DNA of 64,000 nucleotides from Bacillota bacterium. Lineage in GTDB: Bacteria > Bacillota > Clostridia > Tissierellales > Gottschalkiaceae. Shown in pieces: positions 29,937 to 39,630 of this stretch (position 1 is the first letter of the stretch; each line of letters opens with the position of its first letter). Where the stretch lies: the NCBI GenBank assembly GCA_023420895.1, contig JAEZUY010000029.1, forward strand, positions 62,001-126,000. Reading direction: 5' to 3'. The position numbers and the translations under genes are program-made. The notes beneath the pieces are model-generated. The model was not told where the DNA came from. It worked only from the letters and a program-made list of their open reading frames with translations, and did not search any database.

Positions 29937-30677
29937 ATGAGCGGAGACTATGACGGAATTATCCTGAGGACTGTAAATTACGGCGAAGGGAATAAGATAA
30001 TAGAGATATTCACTAAAGAGAAAGGAAAACTGACGGCAGTTGCAAGAAATGCAAGAGAGTTTAAAAAAATGAAAGGCAATATTTCAGAGCCTTTCTGCAG
30101 ACTCAATGCAAACTTAGTGGAAGGGAAGAAATTCTACTATCTCAACCAGAGCAGTATTATAGAGTCTTATCAGGGAATAAGAGAAGATATAGACAGAATG
30201 TTCATAGCCGCCTATATTTCAGAAATCACATGTTCAGCTTTGGAAGATGAGCAGGAAAATGAAAAACTTTATGAACTGCTGAACAAGACTTTCAGACTTA
30301 TGTCTGAGAAAGAGATAAATCCTGTAAAACTCATGTTTTCGTATCAGATAAAGTTTCTGAGTTTTATAGGTTTTAAACCGCTTTTGAAACTTTATGATTC
30401 AGAAGCGCAGCCGCCTTATTTTTTCAATTATGAAGACGGCGGCATAATATCCGGCAGGCATGAAAAAAATTTTAATTATAAAATAGAGACTGAGCCGGAT
30501 ATTATAAAAATACTCGTAAAGTTTCTGTATTCAAAACTTGAAGATTTAGATGAAATAGAAATGGATGATTATCAGAGGATTAAAATAGGCCATATTCTTC
30601 ACAGCTATATGGTCTTCCATACAGGAAAGCAGAATTACAAATCTTTAAAAAATCTTAAATCTATGAATATAATTTAG
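29937..30677 (+). CDS. recO: DNA repair protein RecO
   Basis: 246 aa. N-terminal OB fold (DGIILRTVNYGEGNKIIEIFT) and a helical C-terminal domain. It loads RecA with RecR onto SSB-coated DNA. The C-terminal domain shows no zinc-type CxxC cluster, which many RecO proteins have. ATG 29937 is one nt after the era stop, so coupling is likely. Confidence 0.9.
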   Translation: MSGDYDGIILRTVNYGEGNKIIEIFTKEKGKLTAVARNAREFKKMKGNISEPFCRLNANLVEGKKFYYLNQSSIIESYQGIREDIDRMFIAAYISEITCSALEDEQENEKLYELLNKTFRLMSEKEINPVKLMFSYQIKFLSFIGFKPLLKLYDSEAQPPYFFNYEDGGIISGRHEKNFNYKIETEPDIIKILVKFLYSKLEDLDEIEMDDYQRIKIGHILHSYMVFHTGKQNYKSLKNLKSMNII

Positions 30678-30697
30678 CCTGAACAGGAGGAGAAAAA

Positions 30698-31168
30698 ATG
30701 ATTACACTCGACAAAATAGATCAAATAAGAGAAAGAACAGGGCTTAGCTATGAAGAAGCTAACAGACTTCTTGAAGAGAATGAAGGAGACGTTATAAAGG
30801 CGCTTATAGCCGCTGAAAAAATAGTGAAAGAGCCTGAAGATGAAAAGATGACTACTAAAGGCGACGAGATAATAGAAAGACTTAAATCTCTTATAAGAGA
30901 AGGAAATGTCACTAAGATAGTAGTGAAAAAAGATGATGAGATTATTATGAACATACCTGTAAATGCGGGAGCAGTCGGAATAATACTGTCACCTTATTTA
31001 GGAGCAATAGGATTTACTGCCGCTCTAGTTGCAAAATGCGATATAGAAGTAGTTAAAGAGGACGGCGAAGTAATAAGAATAAATGATATGACAGATAAAA
31101 CTTTTGATAAAGTTAAGAGCACTACAGAAAAGACTGTAGACAAAGTAAAAAATGTATTTAAAAAGTAA
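30698..31168 (+). CDS. UBA-like plus DUF4342 protein
   Basis: 156 aa. Residues 5-45 resemble a UBA/TS-N three-helix domain ([20 protein letters not shown]). Residues 50-125 fit DUF4342 with a hydrophobic segment (about 87-110). The C-terminus is a lysine-rich amphipathic repeat ([19 protein letters not shown]). The function is not known; the UBA-like domain resembles nascent-polypeptide or EF-Ts-type contact modules, suggesting a translation or envelope link, which is only a guess. It sits between recO and glyQS. AGGAGG is its SD. Confidence 0.7.
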   Translation: MITLDKIDQIRERTGLSYEEANRLLEENEGDVIKALIAAEKIVKEPEDEKMTTKGDEIIERLKSLIREGNVTKIVVKKDDEIIMNIPVNAGAVGIILSPYLGAIGFTAALVAKCDIEVVKEDGEVIRINDMTDKTFDKVKSTTEKTVDKVKNVFKK

Positions 31169-31187
31169 GAAGGAGCTGGATTTTTTT

Positions 31188-32582
31188 ATGGAAAGTTACA
31201 AAACTATGGAAAATATTTTATCACTATGCAAGTCGAGAGGATTCGTATTCGGAGGGTCAGAAATATACGGGGGACTTGCGAATACTTGGGACTACGGTCC
31301 TTTAGGAATCGCTCTTAAAAACAATGTGAAGAAAGCATGGTGGAAGAAATTTGTTCAGGAGCCTATAAACTGTGTAGGACTCGATTCTTCAATACTTATG
31401 AATCCTAGAGTATGGGAAGCTTCAGGACACGTTGGAGGATTCAGTGACCCTCTTATGGACTGTAAAGAATGTAAATCTAGATTCAGAGCGGACCATCTTA
31501 TAGAAGAATATATGAAAGAGAATGGAGAAGAGCCTTCAGTTCCGGTAGACAGCTGGACTAATGAAGAAATGGAAAAATATGTTGATGAGCATCAGATAAA
31601 ATGTCCTGAATGCGGAAAGTTCAACTATACAAATATAAGACAGTTCAATCTTATGTTTAAAACGTTCCAGGGAGTAACTGAAGATTCTAAAGCTGAGATA
31701 TACTTAAGACCGGAAACGGCACAGGGAATATTTGTGAACTTCAAGCATGTTGCCAGAACTTCAAGAAAGAAAGTTCCTTTCGGAATAGGACAGATAGGTA
31801 AATCGTTCAGAAATGAGATAACACCTGGAAACTTCATATTCAGAACTAGAGAATTCGAACAGATGGAACTTGAGTTCTTCTGCAAGCCCGGAGAAGATAT
31901 GGAGTGGTTTGAATACTGGAGAAACTGCAGTAAAGAATTCCTTCTGAATCTGAATATATCTGAAGAGAATATAAGACTTAGAGACCACGATGAGGAAGAG
32001 CTTTCACACTACAGTACGGCTACTACCGACATAGAGTACACATTCCCGTTCGGATGGGGAGAGCTCTGGGGAATAGCAAACAGAACTGATTACGACCTTT
32101 CTAAACATATGGAAGAATCAGGAGAAGATTTAAGCTATACAGATCCGTCTACTAATGAAAAGTATGTTCCTTACTGTATAGAGCCTTCAGTAGGAGTTGA
32201 CAGACTTATGCTCGTATTCCTTTCAGAAGCTTATCATGAAGAAAAGCTTGAAGACGGGACAGAGAGAACAGTGCTTAAGTTTCACCCTGCAATAGCTCCT
32301 TTCAAAGCGGCAGTATTTCCACTTACTAAAAAACTTTCAGAACAGACACTCGAAGTTTACAATGAACTTTCTAAATACTTCGATGTTGACTATGACGAGT
32401 CTGGAAGCATAGGAAAGAGATACAGAAGACACGACGAAATAGGAACACCGTTCTGTCTTACATTTGACTATGATTCTCTAGAAGACGGATGCGTAACTGT
32501 AAGAGACAGAGACACAATGAGTCAGGAGAGAATGAAGATAGAAGATCTTAAAGATTTCCTAGAAGAAAAAATGCTGTTCTAG
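31188..32582 (+). CDS. glyQS: Glycine--tRNA ligase, single-chain class II
   Basis: About 464 aa, the dimeric eukaryote-like type rather than the alpha/beta tetramer. Class II motifs are visible: [49 protein letters not shown] and [10 protein letters not shown] CxxC...CxxC zinc insert (CKEC, CPEC) is present. It charges tRNA-Gly. ATG 31188 with AGAAGGAG upstream is preferred to an in-frame ATG at 31152 inside the previous gene. No T-box leader was found before it. Confidence 0.96.
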   Translation: MESYKTMENILSLCKSRGFVFGGSEIYGGLANTWDYGPLGIALKNNVKKAWWKKFVQEPINCVGLDSSILMNPRVWEASGHVGGFSDPLMDCKECKSRFRADHLIEEYMKENGEEPSVPVDSWTNEEMEKYVDEHQIKCPECGKFNYTNIRQFNLMFKTFQGVTEDSKAEIYLRPETAQGIFVNFKHVARTSRKKVPFGIGQIGKSFRNEITPGNFIFRTREFEQMELEFFCKPGEDMEWFEYWRNCSKEFLLNLNISEENIRLRDHDEEELSHYSTATTDIEYTFPFGWGELWGIANRTDYDLSKHMEESGEDLSYTDPSTNEKYVPYCIEPSVGVDRLMLVFLSEAYHEEKLEDGTERTVLKFHPAIAPFKAAVFPLTKKLSEQTLEVYNELSKYFDVDYDESGSIGKRYRRHDEIGTPFCLTFDYDSLEDGCVTVRDRDTMSQERMKIEDLKDFLEEKMLF

Positions 32583-32617
32583 GAACAGAATTAATAATAT
32601 AAAACAGCTCTATATAG

Positions 32618-32656
32618 TGTGACATATTGAAAAAAACCCCGCCAAAGTGTTATACT
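32618..32656 (+). promoter_or_regulatory. ccpN promoter with two CcpN-like operators
   Basis: -35 TTGAAA (32627-32632), 17-bp spacer, -10 TTATAC (32650-32655). TGTGACATATT (32618-32628) matches the consensus TRTGHYATAYW, recalled for B. subtilis CcpN, at all 11 positions and touches the -35. AGTGTTATACT (32646-32656) matches 10 of 11 and covers the -10. Both are also embedded in an 11-bp inverted repeat, CTCTATATAGT (32608-32618) and ACTATATAGAG (32654-32664). Confidence 0.6.
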
Positions 32657-32703
32657 ATATAGAGTTACACTAAAAAATCTTCCTTACACAGAGGAAGTGC
32701 TGG

Positions 32704-33360
32704 GTGGTGAATGATATTAAGTTTACTGAGAGACAGAAAGAGATAATAGATATCGTAAAAGAAAGTCCACCAATAACGGGGGAAGCAATAGCAAAGAAGC
32801 TGAATCTCACTAGAGCGACGCTGAGACCCGATCTTACAGTTCTCACGATGATAGGCATATTGGAAGCAAGACCGAAAGTAGGTTATTTTTATTCAGGAAA
32901 TGTATCAGACAGTTTGAAAATGGAACAGATAAACACTCTGAAAGTTTCAGAAGTTAAATCAGTTCCTGTAGTAGTTGATGAATCGACATCAGTTTCGGAC
33001 ACAATAGTGAAAATGTTTCTTGAAAATACAGGTTCGGTATACATAGTTTCCGATGAGGGCTATCTTCTGGGAATAGTTTCAAGAAAAGATCTTCTCAAAG
33101 GCGCAATAGGAGGTTTAGACCTTACAAAACTGCCTGTAGGAGTTATAATGACGAGAATGCCGAATATAGTGACGATATCTCCTGAAAGCAGTATAGTAGA
33201 TGCGGCAGTCAAGATTATAAATCATGAAGTAGACAGTCTGCCTGTAGTTGAAAAAGTTGAAAAGAACGGCGAAGAAAACCTGAAAGTCACAGGGAAAATA
33301 TCTAAAACGAATATTGTCAGCATATTTGTAGATATGTATAAGAAATACTTAGGAGGATAA
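32704..33360 (+). CDS. ccpN: CcpN-type repressor (HTH plus two CBS domains)
   Basis: 218 aa. N-terminal winged HTH (ITGEAIAKKLNLTRATLRPDL) and two CBS domains (about 75-140 and 145-215, MTRMPNIVTISPES). In B. subtilis CcpN represses gluconeogenic genes and senses energy state through its CBS pair. The downstream gene encodes the PPDK regulator, the conserved partner pair. GTG 32704 or 32707 is the start, with GAGGAAG upstream. Probably autoregulated. Confidence 0.9.
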   Translation: MVNDIKFTERQKEIIDIVKESPPITGEAIAKKLNLTRATLRPDLTVLTMIGILEARPKVGYFYSGNVSDSLKMEQINTLKVSEVKSVPVVVDESTSVSDTIVKMFLENTGSVYIVSDEGYLLGIVSRKDLLKGAIGGLDLTKLPVGVIMTRMPNIVTISPESSIVDAAVKIINHEVDSLPVVEKVEKNGEENLKVTGKISKTNIVSIFVDMYKKYLGG

Positions 33361-33362
33361 TT

Positions 33363-34193
33363 ATGACAAATCAACGATTAGTTATTCATATATTGTCGGA
33401 TTCAGTCGGTGAAACGGGTGAACAGACTGCAAAGGCCGCAGTAAGCCAGTTTGGAGAAAACAATGCTTTTTTTGAAATAAAAAGACATCCCTATGTTACA
33501 GAAAAAGAACATATAAAGAGCATAATAGATGAAGCGAGAGCCGAGAAATCTATAATCGTATATACTATGGTAGTGGATGAACTCAAGGTGTTTCTAGATG
33601 AGGAAACAGAAAAATATGGCATTGTTACTGTAGACTTAATGACATCGCTTATAGATTCTATAAGTCAGACTACAGGTCTGGAACCTAAAAAAGAAGCCGG
33701 AATAATAAGAAAACTGGATGAGCAGTATTTCAAGAAGGTGGCTGCAATAGAATTTGCAGTTAAATATGATGACGGAAAAGACACTAGAGGTATAAAGAAA
33801 GCGGATATAGTGCTTCTAGGAATATCAAGAACTTCTAAGACACCGCTGTCGATGCTTCTGGCACACAGATATCTTAAAGTGGCGAATGTGCCTTTAGTTC
33901 CGGAAATGCCGCCGCCTGACGAGCTTTTTGAAATTGATCCGAAGAAAATAATAGGGCTTACTACAAACCCGATAAAGCTGAATGAAGTAAGACAGGAAAG
34001 ACTTAAGTCTTTAGGACTTACAGATACAGCAAACTATGCGAGCATAGACAGAATTTTAAAAGAGATAGATTATGCCGAAAATCTTATGAAAAGACTCGGC
34101 TGTCCTATAATAGATGTATCTAATAAAGCAGTTGAGGAGACGGCTTCTATAATAACTGAACTCCTGAACCTCAGCTACAGCGATGTTTTTTAA
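33363..34193 (+). CDS. Pyruvate phosphate dikinase regulatory protein (DUF299)
   Basis: 276 aa, typical. Bifunctional ADP-dependent kinase and Pi-dependent pyrophosphorylase that switches PPDK or PEP synthase off and on. The P-loop-like GISRTSKTPLS (about 155-166) and N-terminal HILSDSVGETGEQTA are conserved. ATG 33363 is two nt after ccpN. The pair indicates control of the pyruvate/PEP node. No PPDK gene lies in the window. Confidence 0.93.
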   Translation: MTNQRLVIHILSDSVGETGEQTAKAAVSQFGENNAFFEIKRHPYVTEKEHIKSIIDEARAEKSIIVYTMVVDELKVFLDEETEKYGIVTVDLMTSLIDSISQTTGLEPKKEAGIIRKLDEQYFKKVAAIEFAVKYDDGKDTRGIKKADIVLLGISRTSKTPLSMLLAHRYLKVANVPLVPEMPPPDELFEIDPKKIIGLTTNPIKLNEVRQERLKSLGLTDTANYASIDRILKEIDYAENLMKRLGCPIIDVSNKAVEETASIITELLNLSYSDVF

Positions 34194-34223
34194 AAAACGA
34201 CTACTTGAAAACAGGTGAGACAT

Positions 34224-36101
34224 ATGTCTTATTATTTAGATGAAGATGATGTACAGAGCGTAAAAGACAGTACGGATATTGTAGATATAATTTCGGAATA
34301 TGTGGATTTAAAAAGGGCAGGGAATAACTACAAAGGTCTCTGTCCTTTTCACAATGAAAAGACACCTTCTTTCACAGTATCTCCTGATAAAAATATATTT
34401 CACTGTTTCGGATGCGGAGAGAGCGGAGACGCGATAGCTTTCATCATGAAATACAATCATCTGGATTTCAGAGAAGCTATAGAGGAGCTCGCAGACAGGG
34501 CCAATATAAAGCTCAGAAAGAAACAGACGGGATACGACAGGAAAAAGGTGGATGAAAATAGAAAATATTACCAGATGAACAGAGAAGCAGCCATATATTT
34601 TTATAGAAATCTGAAAAAAGATAGAAAAGCTATGGTATATCTGTCAAAAAGGGGTATAGATAATAATATAGTGGACCGATTCGGAATCGGATATGCAGGT
34701 GAGAGCTGGGACGGACTGCTTAATTATCTCACGAAGAAAGGATATGCCCTTGAAGATATCGACAGAGCAGGACTCGTTTCTAAAAGCAGAAACGGAAAAA
34801 ACACTTTTGACAGATTCAGAGGCAGAATAATGTTCCCTATATGGGATGTTAAGGACAGGATAATAGGATTCGGAGGAAGACTTATAACGGAGCAGGAAAA
34901 TATGCCCAAATATCTGAATTCCCCAGACAGTCCGGTATTCATAAAAGGAAATAATCTTTACGGCCTCAATAAAGCGAGAGATTCTATAAGAGAAAAACGG
35001 CAGATAATTCTCGTGGAAGGCTATATGGATGTTATAGCGCTTTCAGTTCACGGAATCAACAATGCGGCGGCATCTCTTGGAACGGCTCTTACGCCGGAGC
35101 AGATTAAGCTGATAAAGAGATATACTGATAATATAGTCATATCTTATGATTCTGATAATGCTGGAAAACAGGCTGCAGTCAAAGCTGCAGTTCTTATTAA
35201 GAAGGAAGGAATAAGCCCTAAGATAGTCGAACTTGACGAAGGGATGGATCCTGACGAGTATCTCAAGAAATACACCTCAGCCGAATACAGAGAAAGAGTC
35301 AAAGACTCTAAACATTTTATGGATTTTATAATCGGATTTAATAAAGAGAAATATAATTTAAATTCTACCGAAGATAAACTTCAGTTCGTAAATGTAATCT
35401 GCAGATACCTTTCAGTTATTGAAAGTCCGGTTGAGCTTGATATATATATAGACAAGCTTGCACAGATAACTGGTGTGAGCGAAGAGGCTGTTAAAAAAGA
35501 GCTGGAGTCCATGAAGAAGAGGAAAGCTCTGAGAGATCAGAGGAGAGGCGGAAATTCATACCGCGAAAATCCTCAGACTCAGAAAAGTTCAAATCATCAG
35601 CGCAGAGAAGAAACGGCGCCTAATATGCCTACTCACGAAGAGACTCATTTCAAAGCTGAAATGGGACTTCTCAATATACTGCTGAAGAGACCTAAGTATA
35701 TGTCCGTTATGGCAGACGATTTTAAGCCTGACAGATTCAGAGACAGTACAAACAGAAAAATTTACGAGACTCTCATAAATATCTATAAAGACGGAGAGAG
35801 CGATATAGCTGTAAATGCGGAATCTCTGAGTGATGAAATATCGGACAGAGTCAAAAAAATAGAGAGCCTTGAGCTCAATGTGGACGACAGCAAAATGGAA
35901 AAGGCTTTTGAAGACTTAAAGATAAGAATGGAAACAGATTATTATTCTGTTCAGAAAGACAGAATAATGAATGAAATGAGAAAGCTGGAAAGTTCTGAAG
36001 CAATAGAAGAGCTCGGTCCGGAAAAAAGCAGACAGAGACTCTTTGAATTAGTGACAGAGCTGGAAAAACTGAATAGATTTATTAATAAAATAAAGACCTA
36101 G
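34224..36101 (+). CDS. dnaG: DNA primase
   Basis: About 625 aa. N-terminal CHC2 zinc finger (CPFHNEKTPSF...HCFGCGESGD), RNA polymerase core, TOPRIM domain (LVEGYMDVIAL, SYDSDNAG) and a helical C-terminal helicase-binding domain after a Q/N/R-rich linker. It makes primers for replication. ATG 34224 (MSYYLDEDDV) has ACAGGTGA upstream; the frame extends to GTG 34215. Directly followed by rpoD, the conserved macromolecular-synthesis pair. Confidence 0.97.
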   Translation: MSYYLDEDDVQSVKDSTDIVDIISEYVDLKRAGNNYKGLCPFHNEKTPSFTVSPDKNIFHCFGCGESGDAIAFIMKYNHLDFREAIEELADRANIKLRKKQTGYDRKKVDENRKYYQMNREAAIYFYRNLKKDRKAMVYLSKRGIDNNIVDRFGIGYAGESWDGLLNYLTKKGYALEDIDRAGLVSKSRNGKNTFDRFRGRIMFPIWDVKDRIIGFGGRLITEQENMPKYLNSPDSPVFIKGNNLYGLNKARDSIREKRQIILVEGYMDVIALSVHGINNAAASLGTALTPEQIKLIKRYTDNIVISYDSDNAGKQAAVKAAVLIKKEGISPKIVELDEGMDPDEYLKKYTSAEYRERVKDSKHFMDFIIGFNKEKYNLNSTEDKLQFVNVICRYLSVIESPVELDIYIDKLAQITGVSEEAVKKELESMKKRKALRDQRRGGNSYRENPQTQKSSNHQRREETAPNMPTHEETHFKAEMGLLNILLKRPKYMSVMADDFKPDRFRDSTNRKIYETLINIYKDGESDIAVNAESLSDEISDRVKKIESLELNVDDSKMEKAFEDLKIRMETDYYSVQKDRIMNEMRKLESSEAIEELGPEKSRQRLFELVTELEKLNRFINKIKT

Positions 36102-36113
36102 GGGGGCGACTTG

Positions 36114-37244
36114 ATGCATAAAAATGACAAGGCGGAAAACAAGAAAGTTAAGGATAAAGAGACTGAAAAGAAATTAGAAGCAGTCAAAGCCCTTATAGAA
36201 AAGGGCAGGAAACAGGGTATGCTATCGAGCGAAGAGGTCGTATCATCATTAGAAAAGGTTTCACTAGATACCGAAGAAATAGAGAACGTTTTTGAAGAAC
36301 TTGAGAACAGAGACATAGAAATAGTGGGAGATTTTAAATCCAAAGAAGATTCCGATTCGGACGACGATGAAGATGACGATCCGGCAAAAGAAGACTTATC
36401 GGTTCCAAAAGGCATAAATGTAGACGACCCGGTAAGAATGTATCTTAAAGAGATAGGTAAAGTGCCTCTTCTTACAGCAGAAGAAGAAACTATTCTAGCA
36501 AAGAGAATGGAAGCAGGAGATGAAGAAGCCAAGAAAAAACTGGCTGAAGCAAACCTGAGACTTGTTGTGAGTATAGCTAAAAGATATGTTGGAAGAGGAA
36601 TGCTGTTCCTCGACCTTATACAGGAAGGAAATCTCGGACTTATAAAAGCGGTTGAGAAATTCGACTATACAAAAGGATATAAGTTCAGCACCTATGCAAC
36701 ATGGTGGATAAGACAGGCGATCACTAGAGCAATTGCCGATCAGGCCAGAACTATAAGAATACCTGTTCATATGGTTGAGACTATAAATAAACTTATAAGA
36801 GTTTCAAGACAGCTCCTTCAGGATTTAGGAAGAGATCCTACACCTGAAGAGATTGCAAAAGAGATGAATATGGATGTAGAAAAAGTAAGAGATATTCAGA
36901 AGATAGCTCAGGAGCCTGTATCGCTTGAAACACCTATAGGTGAGGAAGAAGACAGTCATCTTGGAGATTTCATACCGGATGACGATGCTCAGGCGCCGTC
37001 GGAAGCGGCAACATTCACGCTTCTGAAGGAACAGCTTGTAGATGTCTTAGACACTCTCACAGAAAGAGAGCAGAAAGTTCTGACACTCAGATTCGGTCTT
37101 GATGACGGCAGAGCGAGAACGCTTGAAGAAGTCGGAAAAGAATTCGATGTGACAAGAGAGAGAATAAGACAGATAGAAGCAAAAGCTCTAAGAAAACTTA
37201 GACATCCGAGCAGAAGCAAAAAACTTAAAGACTTCCTCGAATAA
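36114..37244 (+). CDS. rpoD: Primary sigma factor RpoD/SigA
   Basis: About 376 aa, the size of Gram-positive SigA. A short acidic 1.1 region (about 50-95) is followed by region 1.2 ([17 protein letters not shown]), region 2 ([20 protein letters not shown], then [10 protein letters not shown]), region 3, and region 4 with [21 protein letters not shown]. It directs vegetative transcription; the -35/-10 elements seen in this window fit it. GGGGGG lies 7 nt upstream of TTG 36111, with ATG 36114 next; either may be used. It lies 12 nt after dnaG. Confidence 0.97.
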   Translation: MHKNDKAENKKVKDKETEKKLEAVKALIEKGRKQGMLSSEEVVSSLEKVSLDTEEIENVFEELENRDIEIVGDFKSKEDSDSDDDEDDDPAKEDLSVPKGINVDDPVRMYLKEIGKVPLLTAEEETILAKRMEAGDEEAKKKLAEANLRLVVSIAKRYVGRGMLFLDLIQEGNLGLIKAVEKFDYTKGYKFSTYATWWIRQAITRAIADQARTIRIPVHMVETINKLIRVSRQLLQDLGRDPTPEEIAKEMNMDVEKVRDIQKIAQEPVSLETPIGEEEDSHLGDFIPDDDAQAPSEAATFTLLKEQLVDVLDTLTEREQKVLTLRFGLDDGRARTLEEVGKEFDVTRERIRQIEAKALRKLRHPSRSKKLKDFLE

Positions 37245-37276
37245 ACAGAGAAAATACAGATATAATATAAATAATT

Positions 37277-37301
37277 AAGAGCTCAGAAATCTGAGCTCTT
37301 T
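37277..37301 (+). terminator. Hairpin after rpoD
   Basis: AAGAGCTCAG (37277-37286) with CTGAGCTCTT (37291-37300), 4-nt loop, weak T-run. It ends 26 nt before trmK, which has no visible promoter of its own. Confidence 0.7.
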
Positions 37302-37327
37302 AAATTTGGAAAAGAGAGGATGAGAGT

Positions 37328-38059
37328 TTGAAACTGACACCTAGACTTAAAAAAATTGCAGACTTTATAAATAAAGAAGACAGAGTTGCAGATATAGGAA
37401 CGGACCATGGATATATACCGGTATATCTGATAAGAGAAAAAGGCATGGATAGAGTAATAGCTTCTGATATAAACGAGGCGCCTCTTGAAAATGCGGAAAA
37501 CTATGTAAAAAGCGCCGGACTTTCAGATAAAGTGGAACTCAGACTGGGAAACGGAATGCAGGTCCTTGAAAAAGGAGAGGCGGATACAGTAATAATGGCT
37601 GGAATGGGCGGAATACTTATAACTGAAATAATGGATTTCAACAGAGAGCTCACAGACAGCATAGATAAATTCGTACTTCAGCCTATGGTTGGAAGAAGCG
37701 AGCTTGCTCAGTACCTGGAAGAAAATTTCTACGATATATCAGAAGAATCTCTTGCGAAAGAGGGAGACAAGATATATCAGGTGCTGAAAGTAGAGAAGTC
37801 TTGTGGAGAAAAAGACAGTTCAGAAGAGCAGCTGAATGAAAATGCGGAGCTGATACTGAAAGATGAGGAGCTTAAATATGAAATCAGCAGAGCTCTTCTT
37901 TCAAGCGGAGACCCTCATCTTGAAGAGTTTTTAGAAAAGAAAGCCGCAAAGCTTGAAAAAATTATAAGATCGATAGAGAAGAACAGCAGCGGAGATAATC
38001 TGGAATATCTTGAAAGGCTGAAAAGCAAAAGAGAAAAATTGTTAGGAGTGTGTAATTAA
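37328..38059 (+). CDS. trmK: tRNA (adenine22-N1)-methyltransferase
   Basis: 243 aa. SAM methyltransferase fold with VADIGTDHGYIPV, the DINEAPLENAE segment and a MAGMGGILI motif replacing the usual NPPY. A C-terminal coiled-coil follows (about 160-243). It methylates A22 of tRNA in the YqfN/TrmK family. TTG 37328 follows GAGAGGATGA. The stop overlaps the next ATG (TAATG). Confidence 0.93.
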   Translation: MKLTPRLKKIADFINKEDRVADIGTDHGYIPVYLIREKGMDRVIASDINEAPLENAENYVKSAGLSDKVELRLGNGMQVLEKGEADTVIMAGMGGILITEIMDFNRELTDSIDKFVLQPMVGRSELAQYLEENFYDISEESLAKEGDKIYQVLKVEKSCGEKDSSEEQLNENAELILKDEELKYEISRALLSSGDPHLEEFLEKKAAKLEKIIRSIEKNSSGDNLEYLERLKSKREKLLGVCN

Positions 38060-39174
38060 TGCTTTCAAAACAAATAATGCAGAGAATGGAGAAACTTGCG
38101 AAACCTGAATTTGCAGAAGACTGGGACAACTGCGGTCTGCAGCTCGGTTCAAACAATATGGAAGTAAAAAAAATACTTCTGGCCCTAGATATGAGCAAGA
38201 AAGTGTGTCAGAGAGCTGTAGATGAAAAGTATGATATGGTAATAACTCATCACCCTTTTTTCTTTTCAGGCTCTAAAAAGATAGTTCTCGACGGATACAG
38301 AGGAGAAATAATAAGAGCTCTGATAAAAAATGACATGGTGCTCTACAGCGCTCACACGAATCTCGATATAGCTGACGGAGGAGTGAACGATGTAATATGC
38401 GGAATGCTCGGTATAGAGAACGTAAAGCCTCTCGTGCCTTCAGAAGAAAGAAAACTTGCTAAAATAGCAGTCTATGCGCCGGTTGAGGATGAGTATGCAG
38501 AAGATATAAGAAGAGCCGTAGGAGAGATGGGATACGGAACTATAGGGAACTATTCGAACTGTTCGTTTTCAGCGCCGGGACACGGCAGATTCAAGCCTGA
38601 AGAAGGTTCAGACGCTTTTCTCGGAGAAATCGGAGAAGTAGAAGTAGTAGATGAAGAGAAGATAGAATTTCTAGTATACGAAGATGAGATATCAGATGCA
38701 GTGAGAACTGTTAAAAGAGCTCATCCGTATGAGGAAGTGGCGTACGATATATATCCGATACTGAACAGAGGAGAAATTTTCGGACATGGCAGAATCGGAA
38801 GTCTCAGAGAGGGAATGCAGCTCGGAGAACTTGCAAAAAGAGTCAAGGATGAATTAGGATGCAGTTCGGGCGGTTCAGTGAGAGTTTACGGGCATCTCGA
38901 CAAGAAAGTCAAGAGAGCGGCAGTATGCGGAGGAAGCGGCTCTTCATTCATAAGAGATGCGAAAAGAGCCGGAGCAGACGTATATATTACAGGAGACCTC
39001 AAGCATCACGACGCTCAGATAGGAAGAGAGCTCGGAATATGCCTTATAGATGCCGGTCACTACCACACTGAAGTTCATGTTCTGAATGCTTTAAAACAGT
39101 ACCTTGAAAATGAATGTGAAGATGTAGAAATAGATATAATGAAAGACAATATTTCTAAATACAGTCTCATATAA
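38059..39174 (+). CDS. Nif3-like dinuclear metal centre protein
   Basis: 371 aa, the long Nif3 form with a central PII-like insert (about 130-230). Metal ligands sit in THHPFFF, SAHTNLDIADGGVND and TGDLKHHDA plus DAGHYHTE. Often annotated as GTP cyclohydrolase I type 2, but the reaction is not established. The first ATG overlaps the stop of trmK, the conserved trmK-nif3 order after rpoD. Confidence 0.92.
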   Translation: MLSKQIMQRMEKLAKPEFAEDWDNCGLQLGSNNMEVKKILLALDMSKKVCQRAVDEKYDMVITHHPFFFSGSKKIVLDGYRGEIIRALIKNDMVLYSAHTNLDIADGGVNDVICGMLGIENVKPLVPSEERKLAKIAVYAPVEDEYAEDIRRAVGEMGYGTIGNYSNCSFSAPGHGRFKPEEGSDAFLGEIGEVEVVDEEKIEFLVYEDEISDAVRTVKRAHPYEEVAYDIYPILNRGEIFGHGRIGSLREGMQLGELAKRVKDELGCSSGGSVRVYGHLDKKVKRAAVCGGSGSSFIRDAKRAGADVYITGDLKHHDAQIGRELGICLIDAGHYHTEVHVLNALKQYLENECEDVEIDIMKDNISKYSLI

Positions 39175-39191
39175 ATATGGAGAACTGTTCA

Positions 39192-39220
39192 TTGAAAAAA
39201 ATTAAAAAATAGAATATAAT
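39192..39220 (+). promoter_or_regulatory. Promoter of rnpB
   Basis: -35 TTGAAA (39192-39197), 17-bp spacer, -10 TATAAT (39215-39220), placing the RNA 5' end near 39227. Confidence 0.8.
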
Positions 39221-39227
39221 ATTATTT

Positions 39228-39575
39228 GAGTAAGCTGAATGGTCGCGGGTGCCTTAGGGCACGTGAGGAAAGTCCGGGCTTCACAGGGCAGGGTGCCAGA
39301 TAACGTCTGGTGAAGGCGACTTTAAGGACAGTGCAACAGAGATATACCGCCTGGCTCGTCCAGGTAAGGGTGGAAAGGCGAGGTAAGAGCTCACCAGCGG
39401 CTAGGTAACTAGCCGGCTATGTAAACCCCATCCGAAGCAAAACCAAGTCAGGGGCTAGGAAAGATGGCGGCCCGTCATCCCCCAGTATGGTAGGTTGCTT
39501 GAGCTTATCGGTGACGATAAGCCTAGATAGATGACCATTGTAAACAGAACCCGGCTTATGGGCTTGCTCATACAT
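39228..39575 (+). ncRNA. rnpB: RNase P RNA
   Basis: Catalytic RNA of RNase P, which matures tRNA 5' ends. Conserved core sequences are present: GAGGAAAGTCCGGGC near 39266, CAGGGTGCCAGATAACG near 39290, AAACCCCATCCGAAGCAA near 39424 and ACAGAACCCGGCTTA near 39543. P1 closes by pairing GAGTAAGC (39228-39235) with GCTTGCTC (39562-39569, one G-U), which sets the ends. The core looks like bacterial type A rather than the Bacillus type B, a judgement from memory. Terminator follows at 39582. Confidence 0.95.
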
Positions 39576-39581
39576 AATAAT

Positions 39582-39615
39582 AAAACCTCAGGATATGAAT
39601 TTCCTGAGGTTTTTT
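39582..39615. terminator. Terminator of rnpB, shared with the CBS gene
   Basis: AAAACCTCAGGA (39582-39593) with TCCTGAGGTTTT (39602-39613); A-rich and T-rich flanks make it usable in both directions. Confidence 0.85.
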
Positions 39616-39630
39616 ATATTTAAAACAGAA

